Source: Letharia columbiana (Eukaryota; Ascomycota; Lecanoromycetes; Lecanorales; Parmeliaceae). Taken from it: DNA of 64,000 nt. Shown here piece by piece: positions 13,972 through 25,000 of this stretch. Location: positions 62,001 to 126,000 of the forward strand of contig NW_023501079.1 in assembly GCF_014066305.1 (NCBI RefSeq), read 5' to 3'. Below the pieces are notes generated by a model that was not told where the DNA came from, did not search any database, and saw only the letters and a list, made by a program, of their open reading frames with translations. A program made the position numbers and the translations under genes. The first letter of the stretch is position 1. Every line of letters begins with the position of its first letter.

Positions 13972-15958
13972 GTATTTATAAATTACTTAAAAGGGAATAT
14001 TATTAGCGAGGTATAAGAGCTATCGTAGTTATCTATATTAAGAATTACTATATTTATTAGAGAACTAAAACGCCTCGCGATTAAGAGTATAGCTTATTAT
14101 AGTCTTTATTAATTTCATAAAAACGATAATAAGATATATCGATCAACTTCGTTATAGACTTACTTATATTTAATAGCTATAACGCTATTTAAATAATAAT
14201 TAATTAACTTATTAAGAAATGTTATTATATAGTCTATTCTAATATTAATAAAGATACTATCGCTAAGAAGATAGTTAACTTATTACTTAAGAAAGTATTT
14301 CGTCTATATAATCTATTAATCTTAATAATATTAAATTAAAATCTCTAATTTATAACTACTATATAAAAATCTTTTTATAAGAGACTAGATATTATAATTA
14401 AGCTATTAATAGCCTTTTACTTTAAAATCGATAAATAGATTAAATAAGCGAATTAGAATATAAAGCGTTATCTTTAAATATATTATAATTATATATAGAA
14501 TAACTAGATAAGATAACTATCTATTATCGAGTTCGTCGATAATAATACTATCTTATCGACTATTAATATTTTATCTTTCCTTATAAATAAGAAGTTTTAT
14601 TCTCGAATAACTTTTAGCTCGAATATTATCGACTACGAGATTATATATAAGCGTCTTAATACTATTTAAATAAAGGATATTATAAACTATATAAAATAAG
14701 TTCTTAAGTATATTCGAAGTAATATAAATCGCGTTTAGAAGGCTATAATTATATAAGCTAATAAGTATTAATAAAAGATTACTTTTTAAATAGACGATAA
14801 GATCTTTCTAAATAATAAGAATATTACCTTTAATTATCTTTCCCGTAAATTAAATTATAAGAGACTCAATCTATTCGAGATTATAGATTTTATAAGAATC
14901 TTATATCGTCTAGAACTTTCGCTAATTATAAGAATCTACAACGTCTTTTATCTTAATCTCTTAAGTCTTATAATAAATAATCTCTTATTAGAATAGATAA
15001 ACTCTCTATCGAAGTATATTACTATTAATAATTAAATCGAATAAGTTATTAAAGAAATACTTAGCTTTAAATTAATCTATAGTTATCTTAAATATAAAGT
15101 TAAGTAAGAAGATCTCGATAATAACTTCACCTAGTATAATACGAATAGCGATAAATTCGAAAATTACTAGAATCTAATAAACGATTTTTATAAGCGATAT
15201 CTCGAAGAGTCTCACCTATAAAGAAATTAGAACGAGGGGCCTTTAATAGCGATAGCGTTTCCGGGTCGAAACTATCTCGAATATCTTATTTTTAATCAAA
15301 TTAAAATCGTTCGATATCTTTATAATAGCCTCATTTTTTCTAAAATCGAGAATCGATCTCTTAGACTTATATTAATTAGAAATTATCTTATATATAATCT
15401 TTCGCGTAGATCTTCGTTATTAATATAACTTTAAAGATCTTTTAAAGCCATATTAATATATATATAGACTACGTTATCGCTATTACGAAATATAATTAAT
15501 ATTAACTAAATAATATACTATAGAGAAGACTATATCAAAGTTATTTAATATTAGATTAAAGTTTTTAGCGTCTATAGCTCGGTTCGATTCGAGAGCCCTT
15601 AACTAATCACATCGCATTATTCCACCGATATCTCATCCGCTCAAATACGAATTCGGAAATCACTATTATTTACCCCTACGCCTATGAATATAATTTTCGC
15701 CACACCACACCGATTTCCTCCCGGCTAGGCCCCCTATATGCGTATACACCCCGGCTAACAACGTCGCTACAGCGTAAATATAAAAAGCTACTACCATCTC
15801 CAATACCTCTCACGGAGAAAGGTACGATACTGGGATTCCCGGATACGATTATTTCTTTACTGCTTTTATTATTTTTCAGGCGTTAAGCGTGTATACATAC
15901 CCATTTTTCTATCTTTCCACTCATTAATTATAGGATATAATTTAACGAAGGGGGGGAG

Positions 15959-16125
15959 TAGTATTACGAGCGTATTCTTAATACACCCCTCAGCCTTATA
16001 GCTAGCGGGCCTTAGCGGAGACATCCCCTACCATATCATGCCTCCTTCCCACCTACATAGTTCGGTACCTTAGTTATCTTATTAAACATACCTATATTAA
16101 TATTGCATCTATACCGATCCTGACA
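15959..16125 (+). repeat. Right LTR of retrotransposon A
   Basis: 167 bp, preceded by the purine tract GAAGGGGGGG and ended by CCTGACA. It retains GC-rich words such as GCTAGCGGGCCTTAGCGGAG that have decayed in the left LTR. Confidence 0.75.
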
Positions 16126-16126
16126 T

Positions 16127-16185
16127 TAATCGAGCTTTTAAATTAGTAATTTATAATTTAAATTATTAATTTAAAAGCTCGATTA
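16127..16185. repeat. Near-perfect 27-bp-arm palindrome
   Basis: Arms at 16,127-16,153 and 16,159-16,185 are reverse complements with one mismatch and a 5-nt spacer. The outer part of each arm is TAATCGAGCTTTTAAATTA. It starts two bases after the right LTR of element A. The single mismatch is a G/A difference, as RIP would make. Confidence 0.85.
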
Positions 16186-16446
16186 TCTAATTAGATCTTA
16201 GTATAACTATTTATTTAAATATAGTAAAAATGAAGCAATAATCTACCCACCTATCTAGATGTCATTATACATACCTCTCGTTCTTACAGTACACAATGGC
16301 TACGAGCCATTCAGCCAGTCACTCAGTTAGCACTACCTACCCCGCCAGCTCACCACTCCACTCAGCTAGTCACTCAGCTAGCCACTCACTTAGCCACTCA
16401 GTCTAATATTCTATAAGAGAAGGAGCAATACAGTATAAAGAATATT

Positions 16447-16925
16447 GCGGAGACAGTCAGCAGCAGCAGTAATATAACAGACCTGCTCTCCACGATTTTA
16501 TACCAGCCCGATACTCAGTAAGAGAAGAAACCACTGCAGCAGGTAAATGCGGAGAATATTGCGGAGACAGTTAGCAGCAGCAGTAATATAATAGACCTGC
16601 TTTCTACGATCTCACACCAGCCCGATACTCAGTAAGAGAAGGAATCACTGTAGTAGGCAAATACGGAGAACATTGCGGAGATAGTCAGCAGCAGCAGTGA
16701 CACAATAGATCTGCTCTCCACGATCTCACACCAGCCCGATACTTAGTAAGAGGAGGAACCATTGCAGCAGGCAAATGCGGAGAATATTGCGGAGATAGTT
16801 AGTAGCAGCAGTAACACAACAGACCTGCTCTCCACGATCTTATATCAGCCCGATACTTAGTAAGAGGAGGAATCACTACAATAGGCAAATGCGGAGAACA
16901 CTGCGGAGAACATTGCGGAGAAACT
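16447..16925 (+). repeat. Tandem satellite, 114-bp period, about 4 copies
   Basis: The GCGGAGA(C/T)AGT(C/T)AG block followed by (C)AGCAGCAGT, the CCTGCTCTCCACGAT block and ATACT(C/T)AGTAAGAG recurs at 16,447, 16,561, 16,675 and 16,789, a constant 114-bp period; truncated starts follow at 16,903 and 16,915. The copies differ mainly by C/T transitions, so they show only light RIP. Just before them (16,300-16,420) are short CACTCAGYYAG tandem units. Confidence 0.85.
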
Positions 16926-17004
16926 AAGCGATAATAAGGCCACCATTATCAAGAACACGGCTCTGCTCTTCAAGATCTCACGTCATATGCTCTCCACGGT
17001 TCCA

Positions 17005-17100
17005 CATAAAATTTTTATTAAAAAAAAGGGAAAAATAACAAAAAAATCCCCCCCTTTTTTTTCAAACCAAAAAAAAATTTTATAATATAATTAAAAAAAA
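17005..17100. other. Low-complexity A/T/C patch, probable assembly artefact
   Basis: Runs of A, T and C with no resemblance to the flanking satellite or to the repeat that follows. The character is the same as at 7,265-7,430 and 59,790-59,930. Confidence 0.5.
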
Positions 17101-17104
17101 TTGC

Positions 17105-18125
17105 AATGAGCATATAAGAGAAGGATCTACCATATAAGAGAAGGATCTACTGCGTCGATCATAGTTAATTGGACCTCTGTAGGCAAGGGTCACCTATCGG
17201 ACGATGCATATTTGGACGAATTGAAACCGTCCGATGTGTCGAAATGTGGCCCCCGCGCATCCCAGCCACCATATTTTCCAGCCACCTGATTTTGTACTGT
17301 ATTTAGGACCTGGCCCCGGAGAGGTTTTGAAGAATCAATCCGTCCGTTCTTACACATCACATACCTGATATTCTAACACGATGTCTTGTTTCGACAGCCA
17401 TTTTATTATTCGAAAGCTTTCACTGCGGTAGGAGATACTCGTAAGATATTGATACCCACCACATTAATTAGCCTGATATCTTTAATCCTTTTCGATATTT
17501 TGATACTTCTTACTATAAGAATATAATATTTCTCTGTTTTTTTGTAGATAATTATTATATACTTAACTGAGGGAACGTATTTATAACGTAATATAGTAGC
17601 GATTATAGTTTAATAGTCTAGTAATATAACTATAAAGATCGTTATAACGAGAGCTCTATTATTAAAGAAGTTTATAATATATATATATAGTAAAAGAAGA
17701 AGAATAAGTATATTTAAAGAGATTTATAACTCTTCGATAAAGATTTTATCGAAGTCCGTGATATTATCTATCGGGTTAGCTATAGAAGAATAGAGCTATT
17801 CTTATTTTAAATTATTTCTTTTAAAAAAACTACTAAATCTCTATACTTCTTATTATAAGAATATAGTCTTTCTCTATTTTTTATAGATAATTATTACGAA
17901 TTAATTCTTTATACTTAATATATCTTTCTAATTAGATCTTAGCGCGCCTCTCTTCGTATATATATATCTATATATTATATAGATTAAATTAATTTTATAA
18001 TAGTAAAAGTAGATTAAAAACGTATAGTAAGCGATTAGAGTTCGATTTAACTTAGAACTAGAGCTAAAATTCGATTTAACTTAGAAAAATTCAACTTTAT
18101 AAATTTAATTCATAGGTCTTTACGA
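17105..18125 (+). repeat. Lightly mutated copy of the dispersed repeat, with a 340-bp insertion
   Basis: Begins with a direct doublet of TATAAGAGAAGGATCTAC. Positions 17,150-17,520 are GC-balanced, unlike their surroundings, and match the AT-rich copies at 870-1,110 (inverted) and 2,940-3,185 (direct). One frame of 17,153-17,240 reads as an uninterrupted peptide (VNWTSVGKG ... AYLDELKPSDV), suggesting a decayed coding region of unknown identity. An ATACTTCTTA...TAGATAATTATTA segment at 17,507-17,560 recurs at 17,850-17,905, flanking about 340 bp absent from the inverted copy. Confidence 0.6.
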
Positions 18126-19010
18126 AGTACTTATTTCTTATATAATTATTAAAATTTAGATTTTTTTTAGAACGTTATAAGTTATCGTTGTGAGGCTATT
18201 TAAGAAAAGCACTTTTTCTGTTTTTTGAAGGGGGGTGTTAAAATCGCGATTCTAGTTTCTTAATGATTAAGAAAATAGGGGTAAAGTACTAGATTTACGG
18301 TTCCTGTGCGGATGCTTTTATACATTTCCACGAGTTTACGGTCAAAATTCTTTATATGTTTCTAGAATCTAATTAAATCTGGATTTATCACCTGTAGTTT
18401 TTCAATTGGCGTGAAACCCCAGATCCATAGCGTCCAGTTACACATCCAATATACTACTATTAGCCCCTCACGCTCCACGGGCTAGGTACCGTGTGGTGTT
18501 TCTGCAAAGCTCTTCCGCCAGTCAAGCTGTTGGAAGAATTGGCAGTAGTAAGTGCTCTACATCTTGCATACCCAAATATGGGTAGGAGTCGCTCAGTAGG
18601 ATATTCCATGAGCACAGAAGCTTGTCAAGCTTAAGCGGTTTGGTACCATCATAAAGCCACCCCTCTTGGTAGCGCGCATGCCACAATTCGCAGCAAGACA
18701 CGACGACTGTAGATTCAATGCGTCTCCCAGTCTCCCAACGTCTGATCTATTTCTGAATATATATGCCCCTTTTCCAAGCGGGCCGTCCGAACAGCTTTTC
18801 CTTCAAAGCGCACCCGCTGAGCAACAGACGCCTGTCAGATGCAGATGTAGGCTCAGATATGAAGCCAGATATGAGGGCAAACGACACGCCAGAATCAAAT
18901 TATATGACTAAAAGTGAACATGTGTGAAGTATCGTATGTAACTCCATTCCAGAGAAATCATGCCAGATTGGCAACTCAAACGTCGACCAAAATTCCACGG
19001 TGGCTCCAGC
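18126..19010. other. Boundary from AT block to gene island; no gene seen
   Basis: Composition changes from AT-rich to balanced within about 18,130-18,470. A small open frame at 18,666-18,911 begins without a convincing ATG context, has no recognisable motif and no conserved-looking composition, so I do not call it. Confidence 0.6.
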
Positions 19011-20337
19011 CTACTCATCTTTGCCTTCCGGGTTGTCTTGCGGATGATGTGAATCGTCCTGCCCAGGATTTGCCTCCTCATAATTGTTGAACTTGACAAA
19101 TCTGTAGTATCCGCCAGAGATCAGAGCACCCAAAAACGGCCCAACCCAGTATATCCAATGGTAACCTGGGAATTCCGCAGTGGCAACACACGGACCGAAT
19201 GACCGGGTAGGATTGAGAGAGCCTCCGGTAAAGTATACACCTGCCATGTGCGTCAATCGTTGTTCACGACTTCGGTCCTGTTCTATTGATGAGCATACCT
19301 GCAAGTTCCGCCACAAACAAGGCAAGCCCGATGCCCACTAATAGAATACTCAGGATCAGCGGTGCCTTTCTGGGCAGATTGGAGGTACAGGGCACCAGAA
19401 GGGTGTAGAATGGAATGAGCTCCTTGGAAAGCACCTACCTGGAGCGATGAAAGTTGCTTTGCTCTTCTCGGCAGCCAACATCAACACCGTGAAGACAAGT
19501 TCTGCTGTCAAAAACATCTCGATGAAGACTCCCTGGGCGATGGATGTTCCATTGGTCAAAGTTGTAGTGAATGCAGGTGGACCGGGAAACATGCACCGGA
19601 CAAGGGCCGCTGCCTGCACGTTTCTAAATCAGCATGACGTCTTAGGGATATGAATACGGTTTGCAGTATAAGTCCAGCCGCGTCGTTGGTTGTTTCGATC
19701 GGAAAACGGGCCTCGCTACTCACCACTATCCCTCCAAGCATCTGAGCGGGGAAAAGGAGCGCACCGCGAAGCGCTGGGAGAGTCCCTGTAATGCTAGTTG
19801 TTCTACAGCTTAGCATTCTCTTCTCGAGATGGGAGGCTGTAGGGAAATAAAGGGCTGGAGAAGTATCTTACACCATACCGAGCGTCACTGCGGGATTGAA
19901 TAGTCCACCGCTGATTCTGTAGAAAACCCAGGCAGTGACAGCGAGGGAGAAGCCAAAGCCAAGGCTGATGAAAAGAAGCTGGTCGACTGTGCGAGATCCG
20001 TTGGGGTCTATCGTGTCTAGTCGAGGATCTCTTGTCAGTCTTTCCCGTTCAATGGCCTCGTTCAAGATTCCCGCAGATTAACAGACGGATCTCAGGGCCC
20101 AAGAATTTTTGGACAGGGAGGAAGTATGGGCTTGATATTTGACGGACTGGCAATTTGAGTGGCAGCGAAGGCAAAGTAGAGGAACATGAAGGTGCCGACG
20201 AATTCCCCCGACATGGCGACCAAATGTCCTCTCACATCCTTGCCTAGGTATGCACCGTTATCCTGCTTATTACGCTCCACGTCCCGGTCTCTTGGGGGCG
20301 GAGGATCGCCCTTTGGGCGACGAAGAGGGTTCTGCAT
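19011..20337 (-). CDS. Aquaporin (MIP family), 272 aa
   Basis: A water or small-solute channel with six membrane helices, probably in the plasma membrane. Six exons: 20,148-20,337, 19,872-19,986, 19,724-19,793, 19,439-19,613, 19,299-19,337 and 19,011-19,240, joined in frame (819 nt). The first half has GEFVGTFMFLYFAFAATQ (helix 1) and the first pore loop GGLFNPAVTLGM. The second half has FLTAELVFTVLMLAAEKSKA, then GGSLNPTRSFGP as the second pore loop, with the selectivity-filter Arg kept but NPA replaced by NPT. The tails are hydrophilic: Pro/Arg/Asp-rich at the N-terminus, Asp/His/Glu-rich at the C-terminus. The start at 20,337 is the first ATG after a pyrimidine-rich leader. The first donor (GTCCGT) is weak, so the exon 1 end is the least certain junction. 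Classical aquaporin is more likely than aquaglyceroporin because the NPA-downstream Asp of glycerol facilitators is absent. Confidence 0.92.
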
Positions 20338-22063
20338 CAAGACGTATGATCAATGAAGAAAGGATGGAAGTCAGCAGAAGGAAGGGAGGCAAATGCTCGA
20401 ATGGAGTGAGAGGGGGTAGGTGTGAAGAAGGGGTGAGGTATTTTGGAGCAAAAAAAAAGATGTTGAGGGCTAGATGAAAGGGTCATTCTTGGGTGGTGCG
20501 TCACCTCAGCGAAGGCTTGAGGCGTAAAGTAGGTGTGGGCGGGTCATGGCAACAGATAATTTACAGGGCCATTTCACCAAAAAACGCCATAAAAGCTTGC
20601 TTCAGCCTTCAGGCATGGATCCCTCGGATCTGAATCCGCTCCAAGCCTCCACCATCCTCTCTTCCAGCACATTTATCCCCCGAAACATGGTCAAATCTAG
20701 CCCAAATCTGAGATGACAGGGCTGGAGCATTTCCTGATTCGTTCGACACGGCACGGCAAGCAGTCCTCGCTCATCAAACTACCGGTTTTTAGTTCATCCA
20801 GCGGTCCAGCCCCTTCATATTTAAAGTAAAGAAATAACTAATAATACATAAGGTAAGGTACTTATTATTTTGTGCTGAAGACTACCGAAGAGTCTAAACG
20901 TACATGTAATGAAAGACATATAAGAAACGTGTTTGAAAGGGCAAGGTAATAACCGTAAAGGTAATTGACCGCAGCCACACCGTTCCACACCGTTGGTTGA
21001 CACGTCGCGGAATGCGCTGACTGTCACCGAGAATGTAGCATACTGGACTACGGTACGTCATCATACCGGTACTCTACTTTAAAGTACTTGCTTGCTTGCA
21101 TGCACGCACTTCCAAGGCTCGGGACATTTTTGGTGACAGGGGCTGTCTGAGCTCGAGGTCTAGGCCTGACCAGAACGGGGATAAGGTAAAGCAGGGCTTA
21201 ACACCGCTACCAAGCGAGCAAGCTTCTCCACTACCTCGCTTAGGAATAACCCTAGTCCCTGGGTCTCATGGTGATGCGGACATAAACCGGTTCGATAAAA
21301 CCTAAGTATGCTATTGGTACGTACCTTAGTTAACGAAACTACTCGTAGCTGCCAAAGAAATAGCACAAAAAAGGCAGTCGAAAGGGTACATATCTTCAAA
21401 ATTCCCTTCCAACATGCACGAAGAGTTCCTTGCGCTCGTGGTGTCTCACCTCCTTTCTGAAACCATCTGATCACGGACGACACTCTATTCCGCGTTGATA
21501 ACTACCCAGATCTGACGTGGAAATAGAAGAGGGTTTCGATTGCTCAGGCCGTCACTTTGGTGGACTGCTTGCCTGTACCCTGCAACTCTACCTTAGCAAT
21601 AGATAATAGCTACTCAATATATCTCCTTTCGTGGCAAGTCACACGCGCTGTTTCCCTGACCAACCGAATCTTACCCGTAAATGCCCGACAACCCATCACC
21701 ATGCTCTTCGCAGCCCCGGCTTCTCAAGACGCTTTGTGGTTCAACTATAAGGAGGTCTTGCTCGTATTGCTCGTGCCCATTACCTGATCTATGTAGAAAA
21801 GCGAACTTTCGCTGTTGTTCGGAAGCGTCATGGCAGCCATGCTTCAAGAAGCCATCTCTGTTTGCCTTATATCGCTCCGCGCTTCCATCTAGTATAAACA
21901 GAGTCTAGCCACCAGGCGGTCGTATACACCCGGCCCAAGTGTATACTTCAGAAGACACATGAAGAAGATTGAGGATTTCCGCCGAATACGTTGCGCCAGC
22001 CCCTACTCTGATATACATCCGATGGTTGATTCATGTATAAGTACAGCCATAACAAACGACATC
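20338..22063. other. Intergenic; aquaporin promoter and 3' region of the RhoGEF-like gene
   Basis: A CT-rich stretch lies just upstream of the aquaporin start (about 20,345-20,480 on the minus strand). GTACCTT or AAGGTAC words occur near 20,862, 21,053 and 21,317. No coding region is recognisable. Confidence 0.5.
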
Positions 22064-25000
22064 TTAATACCGTAATTTCCCAACAATAGAGAACGTGTAC
22101 GCCGTCTCGGCTTCACTTTTCATCTTGTGAGAAAGTCAGCACGAAGTCTTCGACAGATCTTTTTGACTGGAGAAGTTTCACATACCTGTATCATATAGAC
22201 CGTGGCCCTGCCACCTCCCACCCCACCAACAGCGCCTACCACGCCGACCTCTCCATTCGGCCCGATCACATCCTCCCATACGCTCAACGCAATACCGGTC
22301 CTTGCCACCCTCTCAAAACAGCTCTCTCCTAACTGTACATCCAGCAACACCTCTCCTTTCGTCTTCCCGTGCACTAAGATCCTCTTCTCGTTGAGACCTT
22401 GGTGCGCACTACTCAGTGGTCTGCCCTCAGGTCCCACGTTGCTTCTGTCGGGCCTCATGATCGTCAAGCGTGCAGAGCCCATGTCACGCCACTTGGATGC
22501 AGTCTCGCGAATATAAAGGCGAATTTTAGCGTTGCTGAGGCCAATGGGCGCATCCTTACCAGCAGTGATCATCCCTGGAGGGATAGGCGAGCTGGTACCA
22601 CTACCACTGGAATTGTCAGAGCTCGTATAGATACTGCCTTCGCGAGAAGTAATGGTACTGCGTGAAATGTTGAACATGCCACTGCCCCTGCCGAAGCGCT
22701 TGAGGGCGGAAAAAGCGCTCGACATGCTACCTACGCTGCTGTCGCTGGGTGCAATGCTAGGTGTTGGGGCGCTGCTAGCACGGTAGCTGGAAGAGCGACC
22801 CCATCCACCAAACCAGCTGGACCTCGAACCGCCGACAATGGTGCTAGCTCGTCGATTCGAAAGCGGGTTGCCGGAACCGTAGGGACCCCTTGCATTTTGA
22901 AGGGCAATGAATGTGGGATTGTTGATGCGTGAGTGATTGATCAATGCATAAAGTGCTTCACACTCTTCTGGATTGCGAGAGCGAAACATGATGTTGTTGC
23001 CTGAAGTGATCTGGGCATTGGGCGTTGGAGGCGAGCGGATAGAAATATCAAGGGCAGTACCACGGCGAAGTGGAACCAGAGGAGTCAGCTCCAGGCCGAC
23101 CAGAGGACGGTCTCCCTGGACTTCGTCATTCTGACTCGTCAAATTAGATGCGAGGTCCGAAAAAGCATCCATGTCGACAACAGGGGTGGAAGAAGAAAGT
23201 GGCACATCTTTTGAGTGAGCAGCAGACATTTCGTAGGCCTCGATCAGGCCAGGCGTGATCACAATGCTGCATTCATCGGGGTGTAGACTTTGCCAGGAGC
23301 CTGTGTCCGACCACGAAAAGATTGAGGCGATGGTCTTTGAAGCCTTTGACGGTTGAGCCGGTACCGTCTTGTAGGGAGCTTGAGAGGCTGATTCCGAGGG
23401 TTTGATAGTACCATCTGGGGTTGAATGCACGGATGTCCTGGGAGCGACCTTTGGACGTGAGAGACTCTTCAAAGCCCCAAGAGGCATCAAAGGGGTCGGA
23501 GCATCGCCTTCCTCCAACTCTTCGTCTTCAGACGAGTCGGACACCGACGTTGCTTCATTGTGCTCGACGGTAGAAGTCTGCGACTCAGAAGAACTTTCGG
23601 ATGCCGTTGATGGCTCGTATTCATGCTTCAAGGGTGACGAGGACCGTCTCGGCTTGAAATGACTCTTTCCAAGGACCGGAGTCTTTGCTTCGTTCAGCTT
23701 TGGCGAATGGTGACCGGACACTGGTGATGGAGAGAAAGCTTGCGGGACGTCGACCTTTGAAGATACAGGACGCTTCTTGCCCAATCCGGAAGGAGACACT
23801 GGCTCCACTGAGGCAGAAGGTGTAGGCCATTGCGGCTCCTCTTCCGGTTCGGCTATGGGTGTTGTGGGCGGGCTGTTGTTCCGTGCTTTCGGAATGAACG
23901 GAAGTTCCATCGAGGGTACTGATGATCGTGATCGATGATAAGACGGCCGAGTATTTTCCTTCTGTTGATTATTACCTGACTCGGGGCTGAGGCCTGCATG
24001 TTCTTCACCCAGCTCTGGCGACAAAGAACGTATGTTGGAGTATTTGTTCTGTGAATCCACTATTGGGTTTTGAGCAGTAAAGACATCTGAAGATGGTGTT
24101 TGAGACTCGCTACGACTGCGGGGCGCATCCATCGACTTCGGACTGGATGGTGAGCTCTTACCATGCCTCGATAGCCTCTTAGCTCTGGCGCGTTTGAGTC
24201 CAACAGAGGTGCTAGTACCGCTTAAGCCCAGCGCTTCCTTGAAGCTTCGCGGTGTACGAGTCGGCTCAGAGGCTGTGGTGTCACGGTTTCGGCTTTGACT
24301 AGGAAGTGAACGAAGATCGTTGACCTGGTCCACATAGTTGTTGGATGATCTTGATGGAGTGTTTGGAGGAATGCTGTGGGACTGGTTATGTAACATGGCT
24401 ATTTCTCTTGAAGACGGGGTGACATGTGAGCCGGGCATTCCAGAAGGCAGTGGCTCTGTCCAAGTCTTGGAACCGTTATTTCCTTGTTCACCGATGGGGA
24501 TCTCCACTTCTCTTGGACTCGGCGTCCTGCTCTTACTCGGCGCGCTGGAGGTGATAGGAGGCTCAGGGCCTGATTCGGACTTCATCCGCTGATGTCGGCC
24601 AAGAAAACTCTGAGATCTCATGATCCTTGGAGGTATGGGTGTTAAACCGAGCATTTGGACCCACTCAAAGCCTGCTTGTTCGTCTTCAGATCTCAGCGAG
24701 AACAGCTCCTGCCACTCTAACCTATTACCACCGGCTCCTCTAATCATGATAACTATTTCGCCCTTAAGGTCTCCATTCCGAGCCGATACAGTACCGAGTT
24801 GGACGGGCGGGAACAGTAGCCAGCGGCCTGTTGCGTCGACCTCACAGATGAGTAAATCCCTACTACCGTCACCATCAGAAGCCTCGTCACGAATGATGAG
24901 CTCGACGCGACAGTCCACACGTTGCCCACTTGAATGCTGAAGAGCGAGGTTGAAATGGTCTCTAGCTCGAACACGACATGTTCTATCAATGGCAACACCA

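Larger units (their letters stand above)
3272..16125 (+). mobile_element. Ty3/gypsy LTR retrotransposon A, RIP-decayed, interrupted by element B
   Basis: The direct 167-bp LTRs enclose decayed gag-pol on the plus strand. A zinc-knuckle-like segment with Cys changed to Tyr lies near 5,270-5,316. Reverse transcriptase motifs run from about 6,600 (FVSPVLFAEKSNREL) to a YLDN box near 6,960-6,980, where the family has YLDD. The frame stops at a poly-A/T patch near 7,270. After element B, integrase resumes at about 14,130-14,560 with relics of the DGQTERANQN type, followed by a chromodomain-like tail near 15,060-15,230 and a polypurine tract (GAAGGGGGGG) just before the right LTR. Stop codons sit where Gln codons are expected. 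RNase H and the N-terminal integrase zinc-binding part of A are not recognisable, so sequence was lost around the insertion. Confidence 0.8.

Noticed and set aside
15560..15610. GGTTCGATTCG word resembling a tRNA B box
   Set aside because: No A box at proper distance and no cloverleaf; lies in decayed element A.
18666..18911. 81-aa plus-strand frame near the left border
   Set aside because: No convincing ATG context, no motif and random-looking composition.
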